The position numbers were made by a program, and so were the translations under genes. Positions 25,001 to 36,622 of a stretch of 54,092 bases of DNA are shown here, in pieces. The stretch is from Ectocarpus siliculosus (lineage: Eukaryota; Sar; Phaeophyceae; Ectocarpales; Ectocarpaceae): positions 399,008-453,099 of the forward strand of contig FN649736.1 of assembly GCA_000310025.1 (NCBI GenBank). Direction: 5' to 3'. Numbering within the stretch: the first letter of the stretch is position 1; every line of letters starts with the position of its first letter. The notes under the pieces were generated by a model, which saw only the letters and a program-made list of their open reading frames with translations, did not search any database and was not told where the DNA came from.

Positions 25001-26193
25001 TCACCGCTCTATCGGACTCAACGAAAGGGTGCCCGCCGAAACGAACGGGTCCCCGTCGTCGCCTAACCAGTCCTGATGGGTGTCCATTGAGCAGGGTTGG
25101 GTCGGTCGCTGTCAGCTTCACTTCAGGGGGTTCCGCTTGCGACTCTTCGTGGGTCTACGGAGAAGGAATAAAGGTGAGGAAAATTCGGTGCAGTCGGGCC
25201 CGCAGCTAGGAAAGACTAGATTCCGCAGATAGGAAAAACAAGACTACTGCTGTACCTGTGTAGCGAAGGTGAATACTTTCGTGGATCCCACAGCGCTTGT
25301 TGCATTCATTTACGTATTCAGGCGGTTGGAACAAAACCCTCTGGACCAACAACGAAGGCCCCAATAACTGGTCAGTGTGGACGGGTGTGGCGTTCTAAGC
25401 AGGAGCCAAGGGCCGATCTAATCTTTGCAGAATACACCGACAGTAGGTGCATTTGCTCGGTCTAGACGGCACTCGTCGTCCCCTCCCCCGAATGACCCAC
25501 ACACACGAGCGCGCGTCTCTCCCTCAGGTTACCTTCTTGACGGAGCTCGGAGGCTTGTCCTCCCTGTACACATCTCCCACTTTCGAGGTTGATACCACGG
25601 AAGCCGGTAGCAAGGAGAACTCTGAGTGCGGCGGCCGTGGTATTTGCGGTAAGCTTCGGGAGTTACACAGGGGTAGCTGTTTCGCATTCTGGACAATAAA
25701 TGAACTTTGTCATGACTTCAAAACACCATGTCGATTCAACACAACACGACTGACTGGTCCCGTTACCTTGACTGCTTTTGAGGCCCCAATAATGTATTTT
25801 CTTAGCATACAAACTTAGACTAGTACTGCAGTTCGTATTACTGCCCTGAACGGTAGTGCCTCGCTAAATCACACGAGTTCTCTTCTTGAACACCGGTCTC
25901 GGCCTTCCGAAGAACGCCCCCCCCAAACAACATGCTCCAACCGGAAAATCTTTCTCATGACGTCATCTAACGTCTTGTTCTCGTAACCTATCACGCACAC
26001 CATGCACTGTCACCCGCCAGATTTCGACACGGGGCTGTGTACGTGCCTTGATGGCTGGGCGTCCAGCGATGGCAACGGGAGCACGGGGGACAGGGGCGAC
26101 TGCGGATACCACCACGACTTCTGCACCGACGAGACTCAGGTCAAGCTCACCGTGGACGAGACATTCGCCCTCCTTCAAGCTGGCGCGGAGTGA
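19098..26193 (+). CDS. Secreted multi-EGF-like (tenascin-type) protein, 12 exons, about 877 aa
   Basis: Exons: 19098-19296, 19561-19716, 20005-20219, 20701-20969, 21366-22026, 22567-22674, 23210-23684, 24009-24127, 24510-24568, 25095-25173, 25528-25648 and 26021-26193; every junction is GT/AG and phase-consistent. Residues 1-33 look like a signal peptide (MDGSCPSLSMAWAFSLWCLL, then a small-residue end). EGF-like cysteine modules follow: CNGRGIINSNLTCSC, CSNMGDCNRITGLCEC, CSGHGKC, CANHGVCDHSTGACLC, CAGKGACNNATGGCTC, CGAMGNCNHATGECVC and CGGRGICDFDTGLCTC. Between them lie three copies of a module of about 90 residues built on GSF.F.F, then a helix ending LE.L, then V.V...C....V....LG.L. No membrane segment at the end. 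The protein consists of two related super-units, exons 2-5 and 6-12. The role is probably adhesion, matrix or recognition; this is inferred only from EGF architecture. Confidence 0.87.
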
Positions 26194-28924
26194 GGGTTTG
26201 GGCAGTAGCAGCACTACGGTGGCAGCCAAAACGGACGCTGCAAACGGCGCTCCAAGAACGACAGCAACGCTGGCACCTAGAGTTATGTTTGCCGTGCTTG
26301 TGTTTCGCGTGAGACGTTCTCGCGGCTGGTCCGGCCGTCCCTCATGACACTTCGGCAGGAAGGGTCCCCGGATCAGGTCGCATTGTGCCATTTAGCCGGC
26401 CTTACATCGGGCACACCTGACACTTTCTGTCGAACGTCTCCGGTTGGAAGCAGATATGGTGTGCGGGTAGGTGTGTGGGAAGGGCGAGGTTGGCTTTCAA
26501 GAGGAGAACGTTTTTGAATCAGCGAGAAAAACACGTGGAGGGCGAACAACAGACTGCTCTCATTGGTTTCACCGGCTTCATGCAGGGCGACGGGCCATGT
26601 TCATGCGGTCGTGGACAGAGACCGGTACCGTATTCTGTCATGAGCCGAACGAGGAACGAGCCAAAAAGGAAGAAACGCATCATCCCACTCTGCGGGTATC
26701 TCCTGGAATCCCGCACAACATACATGGCGGGTGAAAACGACGCTGTAAATTGTACAAGGGGCCGTCTATACTGTACCAGGCGTTGTGTTTGGTGGTGTCT
26801 AGGACTCCCATATCTGGTCCAATCACGTGTGAACCCTCCCAGGAGTGCGTGAAAAAAAAAAAAGAGAGGAATGAAAACTCTTGGACCTTCTCGAAAGTTC
26901 TGTGTTGACACCCGCCACTCGAGGATGATAAATAAAAATGGATTGCCGTGTGGCCACGGCTGCTTCCCCAATTGAGTTTTTTATATTTTTCTTAGTATGA
27001 CACAACGAATCCATCTCTATCATACATAGAAAAGAGTCAGAGACAGATTAGCAATGAATTCATAGCGTCAGAAAAAGCTACCTGTATGTCTACGATTTCC
27101 CAGACAGCAATATAGGGACATCTCCCCTACGGGTAACAGGCTCAACAAAACAGTTTGGTAGCTGTCTTGTGTGTCTCATATATGTTATGTTGGGAAGTAA
27201 GTGCCGTTTGTGTCATCTTGGTACGATGTCGTCACGAGGGAGACTCCAAACCCTCGAAGAGAGGACAAAGTGAAAACAATACATACATACAGCAGCAGTA
27301 GCAACCTACGCATGCATGCGCAAGGAGATAGATGCGATTTTTTTGAAATTTTGGCCCTACAGACGCAATGCAAGAGGAGCCATCGAATGGTCGGCACGCA
27401 CAGAATGAATTGAGGTGATCGATACATGTGCAGCAGGCACACGACAGATAGCGCACGCAATGGATAGCGAAACAAAGGATATACCCCATTTTGTGCCGAA
27501 ACACGCCGGGAATACCCCATTTTGTCAATTGCCCTAGTTTTTTTCATTATTCTCGAAAACAAAAGTGCCTGCAATAGGCTCGTGCGTTGTTACGTTTGTT
27601 ACCATTGGCTCACATCTTGTTTACGACACAGACAGCAGCAGCAGTGAAGACGTTGAGTTGTGGGGGCGCCAGCCAGTCAGTGTGATTTACATCAGAGAGG
27701 GAGGGCTGGTAGTTACCGTCAGGCAGAGAGGGGGATGGTATTTACCGTCAGACGGGGGGTGGTATATACCGTCAGCTATAGGGGGGGTGGTATTTACCGT
27801 CAGCTATGAGGGGGGGTGGCATTCATCATCAGCCAGAGAGGGGGGTGGTTTTTACCGTCAGCTAGACAGGGGGGGTGGTATTTAACGTGAGCTTGAGGGG
27901 TGGTATTCATCATCAGCCCGAGAGGGCGGGTGTTATTTACCGTCAGCCAGAGAGGGGGGGGTAGTATTTACCGTCAGCCAGAGAGGGGGGATAGTATTTA
28001 CCGTCAGCCAGAGAGGGGGGATGATACTGACCGTCAGCTAGGGGGGGTGGTATTCATCGTCATCAGCAGGTTAGGAGCAATAAAAACTCCCCCTTTTTGC
28101 TGGGCCTCTCTCTCTCCTTTTTGTTCGAGCTGGCAACTCAAAAGCGTGTGCGATGGAGGTGGCCAGACACACTAGTCCCTCGCGCACAAGTGTAGAGAGG
28201 CGTACAGCAGTACATATTGCACCACCAATGGTGGTGCGTAGCAGCAGCGTCTGTCTGTGTGTTGTTGGCGCCACTCGAGAATGATAAATAAAAATGTTGC
28301 TCTTCGGGTCTGCCGGCTATCATCTTCTGCGTCAGGGCCAGCCACTACATATCGCTGTGGTTTGTACGTTTACCCCGACAGGGGATGGTGCATCAAAATG
28401 GTACATCGTAACAAATGACGCATCTCGCCAAGATTTGGAACGAGCAACATCACAAGCCGCACAGTGAGCGAGCGGTACATGTGTTTGCGCGTCTTCACGC
28501 CAACCCTTGACATCTTTCGCACTTCCATGACGTACCGACCTCCTAGGCTCCTAGGTACGGAATTGCCTCTCTCTCTATACAGGGATACTCAAAAGCCACA
28601 TTTCGTATCACCATTACATAAAAAAGCGGCAGCGATGAAAGCTCGCTTTGGGCTTTCGCTGCATTCCCACAATTCCTTTCCACGGCGTTTTCCCATGCTA
28701 GAGCAAACAAATTAAAACAGTACTGACGACAGGCACACAACACACCGAGTAAACTCCATCGGCCAGCTGTCCTCCCCTCCTCCGCAGCAGCCCTGCAGTT
28801 GCCCCCCCCCCTACTCCGCATCCGACTCCCCCCCTTGTAAACCTCAAGCCCCAAAGATCATTCGGGAGAGGGGAACGCCTCTGCCCGCCTTGCGTTCCGC
28901 TCCCGCCGCCGCCGCCGCCAGCTA
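26194..28924. other. Convergent spacer between the EGF gene and PLRG1
   Basis: No gene recognised. It contains a 27-base near-identical pair (26914-26940 and 28270-28296, one mismatch), the G-rich minisatellite at 27690-28070, and several A-rich stretches likely to hold polyadenylation sites of the two convergent genes. Confidence 0.6.
27690..28070. repeat. G-rich minisatellite, about 13 units of 25-31 bp
   Basis: Units vary around AGAGAGGGGGG then TGGTATTTACCGTCAGCC. Some units carry ATTCATCATCAGCC in place of ATTTACCGTCAGCC. Each unit has a run of five to eight G on the plus strand. Plus-strand frames stay open through parts of it but encode only repetitive residues. Confidence 0.95.
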
Positions 28925-30343
28925 CTACCGTTTCCTGGCTTGGTAGTCTTTTGCCCACGCCACCATGTCGATGGGGTGCGACTCCGGGGTCGCCTCCAAG
29001 TCTTCCTTCCAGATCTTAACCGTCTTGTCGGCCTCGCAGGTCACGAGCCGGCTACCGCTAACGTCGAAAGAAGAGGCGAAGATGCCCGCCTCGGCGTCTA
29101 GTGACCCCGGCTGCGCGATCGTGTCGATGCGCTGGAAGTTGTAGCCCGTGGCGTAGTCCCACAGGCAGAGGGACCCGTTGTCTCCGCCGCTCACCAGGAC
29201 GCTGTCCTCGTTCACCGAAAGGGAGTTGATAATCGTGTTGTGCCCCGACATGTTGTTCAGGAACATGCCGTCTCGGCCCTTTGATGGGGGGTGCGGGGGA
29301 CACGCAAGGTGGGAATGAGATAGGGGGTGGGTATAGACACCCAAGAAAATACAGGGTGCATGGACGTATATCCAGCACTGTTCTTCTAGTGCAAGCCTTG
29401 GGGACACTTCCGTGCCCTGCAAACGTACAAACAAATGGCACCGTCTCCAAACAGTCATCAACAAAGTGTCTAACCCCACCGAAAACGCGATAATATCTGA
29501 ATGCCAAAGCTTCGGACAGCATGGTTCGTTGTTTCTCGCCGACCAAGGTATAGCGCAACACAAAGCAACCCTACCTACGTCTTGCTTTGAACAACATATT
29601 TTTATAAGTAGTCGTTTCTCGCTAAACCAAAAGACACATCGCAACCATTTTCTCTGCTGAAATCAGTTTCTCCTACCTGCCACTTCTTCATGTTGTCGGC
29701 GGCCGCAGACACGAAGCTGAACTCCTTGGGGTGCATCTGCACGGCGCGAACCGCCTTCTTGTGGTGGGTCAGGGTTGTCATCGCCTTCCCTGCGACCAGG
29801 TCCCACAGCTTGATCTGGCAATCGTGCGACCCAGTGATCACCTGGAGAGAACGGGCAAACACGGATTGAACGCGGATATCATCACTTAGTTTTTGATCCT
29901 GGCGTTGCTGAACACGCCTTGAAACAAATGAACAAGAAGCGGGGGGGGCTGCACTCAAAGAACGCCCGTCTGGGAGAAACGAGGAAGACCAGTACCTATG
30001 ACAGCAATGACAACAGACAGAAACCTCAGCTGTGTGGGCACGACAATATCGAACCTGCTCCTGGTTGGACAGCGGGACCACGTCGTCCTCGCGCAAACCA
30101 TCGACATCGCCAAAACATCTTGGCAACCGGTTCCGCAAGCACACCAATCATAAAACCTGAGCCGAGCGCAAGCCCGCGAACAACAACACAGAACAACTGG
30201 AAGACACCAGCAGGCGGCATGATGAAACTCGACGCCACTGCCTTCCAGCCCGGACCACACCTTCGCGACGACGGGGGGGTTCCAATCCTAACCCTAACCC
30301 GACCAAACCCAAGTTAAATCCTCGCGAAAGGTTGCTGTCCAGC

Positions 30344-30376
<33 letters not shown>

Positions 30377-31768
30377 AGACACCCACCCTACAACACCCAC
30401 TCCTCACACGAAACACCGACACATGCCACACCCCGATCCTTCTTTCGGCACGCTCTCCGCAACGCACCTGGGGGTCCACCGCGTTCGTCTGCACCGTGCC
30501 CACGGCGTTCGAGTGCCCGCCCAAGGCGTGTATCTGCTTCTTGGTTCTCATGTCCCAGACGCGCGCCACGCTGTCCCTCCCTCCGGTCACCAGCACGTCC
30601 AGCGTCGGGTGCAGGGAAAGGCAGTGCACCCCGGACAGGTGGCCGTGGTAGTGCCTCACCACCCGGTTGTACTCCAGGTCCCAGCACATGACCTTCTTGT
30701 CCTCCGCCGCGGAGAACAGGTACGGGTGCCGGGGCGACACGGCCAGCCCGCGGATGCAGTTGATGTGCCCCGTGAGGGTCACCTTGAGGGCCTTCTCCGC
30801 CCCCGCCGACGCCTTCGCGAGGTCCCACACCTTGATCGTCCGGTCCGCGGAGCCCGTCACGAACCACTCGTTCGACGGGTCGAAGGCGATCGCTCTCACC
30901 CACCCCAGGTGCGCCGAGACCACCGAGGACAGCTTCCAGGGCGCGTGCCACTCCGGCCGCGGCGCCGAGGGCGCCGCTCTCCTGGAGACGACCAGCTGGT
31001 TCGCCGCCCCCTTCCCTTCCCCGCCGCCCACCGATCCCGAGCTCGGGTTGAAGAGGACGAGGCTGCCGTCTGCGGCGGCGGCGCCGCCTCCCTTGGCCAG
31101 TCTCCGGTTCGCCTCCTGCTGCTGCCGCGCCTTGTCCATCTTCTCTTCGTCGATCCTCTGGATTATTCGAGTCACTTCCGTCTCGCGGGGCTTTTCTGCG
31201 GGCGGGGCCGGGGCTGCGGCAGTAGCAGCAGCGCCGTTGGAGCCGTTGGCGGCAGCGGCTGTGTGCCCGATGCGGGCAGCAGCTGCGGACGGGACGCCGT
31301 TGGGCGCGCCGTCCTTAACGGTGGCGTAGCCGGCGGCGATCTTGCTGGCCACCTTGATCTTTTGGCTGGTTTTGTTTGTTGTTGTATACAAGCAGCGAAC
31401 GCGGCGCCACGATGAAATGATCAAGTATGGCAATGCGCCATTTTGTGTTGAGGATAGGGTGAGGTTGGGCTAATATGTAGTACTACGACGCTCTCCTGTT
31501 CTGTGTTGTGGCGGCTACTGCCCGACCTGCTGTGCGGACACCGGCCGTGTGGCAGTGTGTGCTGGATCTGACGTTACCTAATTTTAACACTACGCCAACA
31601 AGCTCTCGCTCACCTTGCCATGAACGTGGGAGGGGGCGCCCCCTCTTGCCCCACGAACATATCCAGCGTACGCTTGGTGCTCTTCATCAGCACGGTCTTG
31701 AGCGGCACAGCAGCAGCGGTGGAGGCATCATCGTCTGCTGGTCGCCGCCGCACCTCCAAGCTCGCCAT
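28925..31768 (-). CDS. PLRG1: Pleiotropic regulator 1 / Prp46, WD40 spliceosome component, 523 aa
   Basis: Minus-strand exons: 31768-31614, 31365-30468, 29841-29677 and 29278-28925; phases 2, 0 and 0 agree. The N-terminus carries [13 protein letters not shown], matching the family's SLKRTHDMFV. A low-complexity Ala/Gly linker follows, with a charged helix ([20 protein letters not shown]), then [20 protein letters not shown] at about 189-208 and seven WD repeats to about 513. Recognisable blades include [74 protein letters not shown] and [20 protein letters not shown]. The product is a core Prp19/NTC-associated pre-mRNA splicing factor in the nucleus. An in-frame upstream ATG at 31834 is possible. 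The weakest junction is the exon 2 acceptor, which has a poor pyrimidine tract. The 3' end YQARKR is basic, as in the family. Confidence 0.96.
30344..30376. repeat. (CAG)n microsatellite in PLRG1 intron 2
   Basis: About 11 CAG/AGC units, followed closely by the 3' part of exon 2 at 30468. Confidence 0.95.
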
Positions 31769-32199
31769 TGTTTGTTGCCTTTTCTTCTTGCCGAGGTCTT
31801 GTCGCCGGCCCCAACACCAGCTCAAGAAACTCAAAACTAGACAGCACCGACTTCAACTGGCACTCTTGGCTGCCACAGCTATGCAACGCGTGCCCCTCTA
31901 CAGCAGTAGCAAGACAGACCACGGGCTGTCGCAAACAGCTAGAGCAGCAGAGTGGGGGGTGGCACAGAGTGTACCAAAAAGAGGGTATGTGGGGAACAGA
32001 GCGAAGGCATTTGAAGGCCCCCCCGGGAGAATGCGGGGGAATCTCTCACTTCGATTTGCTGTGATTGCTTCCATCGAAGCAATGAACTTGCCGCTTTTAG
32101 ACCCGCCGACGCCTTTGCCTCATCCCCCCACCTCTCCCTCCTTCCCCCCTCAGCGCACGTCTTGCCACAACCTACACATCCCCTTCCCCAATTCACTGA
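31769..32199. promoter_or_regulatory. Divergent PLRG1/pirin intergenic promoter region
   Basis: About 430 bp separate the PLRG1 start (minus) from the first pirin ATG (plus), so both promoters must lie here or overlap the 5' UTRs. No TATA box stands out. A TACTGCTGTA word (reverse complement) is at 31899, and pyrimidine-rich stretches lie at 32100-32190 just upstream of the pirin ATG. Confidence 0.5.
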
Positions 32200-35100
32200 A
32201 TGCCTCTGAGGATCGGCGTTCTCTTCCTGGCTCTGCCTGCACGCGCCTTCCATAAACAGCTCTATTCAACGCGTTTCGGCGGCATCGCTTCATCATCGGT
32301 GTTGGCTTTCAGTTCAACAGCATCAGCACCGCTCACAGCAGCAGCAGCAGCAGCAGCAGCAGCATCGGCACGCAGCAGCCCCGACTCCGCCACTTCGTCA
32401 CGCCAATACTGCACTACCATGTCGTCTGAAGGAGAATTTTCCAGCCGCTCGGTGGACCAGGTACGCGTATGCTGTTCTGTTGACACCTCCGGCCGTCTAA
32501 TTGTATGTATGCCGCAACATAGACTACATGCTGTGTCGTAGCATGCTTGTTGTAGCCTACATGCTGGCTGTTCAGCAGGAACTGGGTGTGTTTACGCTGC
32601 TGAATGTAGTACCAGTACGCCGCACGACCGGCGGAAGACACAGCATTCTTTGCCGCCATGCCTCCGTTGCGATGCTGCGATCCCCGTGCTTGTCGGCGTC
32701 GGTCGGTGTTTGGCCTGCCACAACGCTCGTTCGCCGCGTTCTGTCTTGAGGTTACACAGAGAAAGTACGTCGCGCCCCGCGGTCTGCGCGGACGCCACAC
32801 AGCCTCGACCAGTGCTTGCTGAGCCTGAGGTCGGGCAGGCTGTCGGTTGCCAGTGGATGGAATGGAACTCACGTGCGTTTTACGCTTACCCCGACTGAGA
32901 AATGTCACAACAATGAAGCGACATCTAGCAATGTAGAACATGCTGGTGTACAGCAGTAGCTCAAGCTTGCTGTATCGTACCACGTTACAGAGCAGAGCCG
33001 TCGACCGCTCCGGTCTAGGTGCTGCTCTGCTTGCGAATGCACATTCTGCCTTTTACAAAGTCCTGGGCTGACGTCGACCACTTGTAAATGAACCAAGCCG
33101 CCTTTCGTCACAGCAGTGCGATACTGCAGTAGTCTACAGCAGCAGTAGGTGTTGTTGCTTTGATGGACTTGCGGTACTGGCGTCCTCAAGGAGCTCGACC
33201 CCCATACGCACGCCTGGTATTGTCTACACCCACACGCACACGCTGGTCCACCCGGGGTGTCCAGTTCCCTCATGCACATACATGCACACTCGTATTGTCT
33301 ACACCCACATGCTGGTCCATCCAAATTGTCCTGTTGCTCATACACACATGCGCACGATGGTAGTGTCTGCACCCACACCGCACGCTGGGACGCCCAAGTT
33401 GTCCGGTTCCCTCGTACGCATATGCGCACGCTCGTATTGTCTACATCCACACTCTGGTGCATCCAATCTATCCTGTTCCTCATACACATATGCGCACACT
33501 TGCATGTTCTACATTCACACTCACGCTGGCGCCTTTAGGTTGTCCTGTCCCGAGAGCAAGCGGAAGGCCAAGGGGCTCGAGTCCGCCGGAGCATCGGCGG
33601 CGTCGCTCTCCGCAACTTCGATCCCTTCCTCATGCTCGACGAGTTTGACGTTGCCACGACGGCAGGCTTCCCTGACCACCCGCACAGGTACCTGCAACCA
33701 GAAGCTTTTGAGTCTTGTTGGTGCGTGTTTAGGCCGCAACCACCAGCTTTCGTTTTGATTCGTTCCCGTGCATTATTTATCCGCTCACAGCAGTAGCAAT
33801 AGACGTATGCGTAGGTATAAGGAGACGTTTTTCTTCGAGCGCCGTTCGAAGTTTTTTGTACACCCCGCGCGAAATCTTGTGTTTACCTTCCTGGTGCTTA
33901 ATGATCCCCCCCCCTTCGGACAGTGAAACATCACGGCAGTCTGCATGCGGGTCATTGCTCTCTTCTTCTGTTCACCTACATGTAGTCGTTCGAGCCAAGA
34001 GCTTCCGCGCTGCCGCGGTTTTAGAGGAGAAATGAAATGTTTCCGACCAGAAGGGTTGTTCATCTTTGACCAGGGGAAACAATAGTCGTATCGTCTTCCT
34101 CCCTCTCTCTCTCTCCGACGGTTCAGGAAGTTTCGCGGACGCAAAGAATCCGCCCTGCGTGTACAACCCTGTAGATAGTTCTGTGACGTCCCTAGTTAGC
34201 AAGAACAAGTGCACCCTCAGGAAGGGACATTGTCTGACCCTTCTTTCTCTCGCCCCAGCGTGCGTGGATAGAGTGTGTATCAGGGATGCTCTGCACAGAC
34301 CTTCAAATATACAAGTAGTCGGCATTGTCCTCCGACTGATGCCAGCTTGCTGACTCTCCGTTGCCTGCTGCTGCTGCTGCTGCTGCTGGTATCTGGTGGG
34401 CCTTTTGGCAGGGGCTTCGAGACGGTGACCTACATGCTCAAGGGCATCATGGAGCACGAAGACTTTTGTGGCCACAGGTGAACCGAGGCAATTTGATGCA
34501 ACGTTTTGCACAATGTTGAATGGTGCCTACTAGCGTTTCGACAGCTCGTTAGATATAGTTGGACGCTTCGAGCGCTGGCCTCCACGTGTTTGAAAGTACA
34601 CGATGTCTGTCGGTCTTACTCTCTGTCTGTCTGTCTGTCCGTCTGTCTGAATCTGTCTCCTCTGTGCGTCCCTGTCCCCCCCCCCCCTCTCTCGGGCGGT
34701 GGTCCATGACTCGGTTAAACCGTCCGTATTCGGACTCGTCCGTCCTGCTGTTATCGGTGTCCGGTGCGGCGCAATTGTTTTCCATGCTTGTCTTGATCTG
34801 GTCACATTGCTGTGGTGGTGGCGTGGTGGCAGGGGAAAGATCGGACCTGGCAGCCTGCAGTGGATGACAGCGGTGAGTCAGTTTTGGGTTCGGTCCTTTT
34901 CCGGCTTGCTCTCGTTGTGTCACGCACTCACGCGTTCCTTGCTGCCCAATGGGTGCTCCTGTTTGTAGGCTGGGAATGCCTTCGCTTTTGAATGGTTGCC
35001 TGAGCTTCTTGTTTGACGTTGCTTGGTGTACTGGTCTTTAGACTTTTGTTGGTGTATATCAAGTGGTAAACAAGCAGCAGAGCTAGCACCAGGTGTGGTT

Positions 35101-35647
35101 TGCCGGAACGCAGCAGTATTGCGTACTGCGGGTGGTCTGTGGGATTTTTCCAGTGTAGCCTAGAGCGCGACATGGACACGGCAAAATGTATGGTAGTCAA
35201 AGTGATGGTAGGTGCACAGCAAGAAACACAGGAAGCATACGTCCCATACAGGGGGAGTTGTCCCGTATGACGGCTTGCTTGCTTGCTTGGGGCCAGCCAG
35301 CCGCCTACCGCCTCGTCTCGCCCACTGTGACAGGTCAATGCCGTCCTCAGCGCTCTGCCCTGTGCCCGCCCGTCTGCCTCTCTTCCTACCCGCCTGTGTG
35401 TCTGTTCGCAGGGGAAGGGTATCGTGCATGCCGAGATGCCAACCGGACCAGACCGTGGGCACGGTCTCCAGCTGTGGGTCAACCTCAAGAGCGGCGACAA
35501 GATGGTGTCCCCGGCTTACCAGGTACCGCTGTATGTGGTGTACATGGTCCCACACGGACATTTTTTTTCCCCATTTTGTTGTCTCCGTATGGTTATGATG
35601 ATTGGCTACACCGTTTGTTGGTATGAGTTGGCACAACAACAACAACC

Positions 35648-35678
<31 letters not shown>

Positions 35679-36149
35679 ACAACAACAACAACAACAGCAA
35701 CTGTACACCGCACCCCTGGATGGTAACAACAAGAACGGTCGACCTTACATGCCGATGGGTTTCCTTGTTCACGATGTGCATGACGTGCATGATGTCCTTG
35801 CTTCCTGTGCCAACAACCGCTAACCTCTGCTGTTTATCCGCTCGCTCTGCGGCCCGTTCTTGACATTGCCCGACCTGCCGCTCGAAACCGACTCTTCTCG
35901 CGATTTATTTTACCCTATTTCTAATTTTGGTTATTATTTTTCCCAGGAGCTGAACGCCGATGAGATTCCCAGAGCGACAAAAGACGGCGTGACCGCCATC
36001 GTCATCGCGGGAGAAGCCCTGGGCATCAGCTCCCCCGTCCAAACCAGAACGCCCACCCACTACATGTGAGAACGCGTCGGTTAACGTCGGGGTGTGTACG
36101 GGGTTGTGTGCTTCTGTCATAGTGCCTTTTGTTAGTGGGACATATGCGT

Positions 36150-36202
<53 letters not shown>

Positions 36203-36561
36203 TTCTTTTTATGTGACAGGCATCTGTTACTTCTCTCGCTTCATGGTCGCGAGTCGTTCGTCGTGTCGTGTACGTGCACCCAGCTGAGGTGCTTGCCGGG
36301 AATGACACGCGCGTTTTTATCACTCTGTGAAAGGACGGTGTCGTTTCTCCTTTAGCAGTGCCGCCCTGGAAGCCACCCTCATAACTTCTGTTTCAGTCAA
36401 TGGTTGGTTCTGTGGGGGAATGTCCTGGCTTCGAAAGGACCTTCACCCTCCCCTTGATCAACAACATGCACACAGTGTATGGTCCACGGAAGAAGGCAAC
36501 CAGCAACTGAGTACCAAGGTTCCAACCCTCTCGGCGCTCCCCATCGGTGTTTGTTTTGACT

Positions 36562-36622
<61 letters not shown>

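Noticed and set aside
26215-26391. Hydrophobic minus-strand stretch after the EGF stop, resembling a membrane segment
   Set aside because: It lies in the likely 3' UTR, on the opposite strand, with no gene support; the plus strand does not extend the EGF protein because no donor precedes the stop.
30388-31415. Large open frames on both strands over PLRG1 exon 2
   Set aside because: They overlap the WD40 coding exon in wrong frames; only the PLRG1 frame shows conserved blades.
32905-33489. 194-codon minus-strand open frame
   Set aside because: It is produced by the minisatellite in pirin intron 1 read in antisense.
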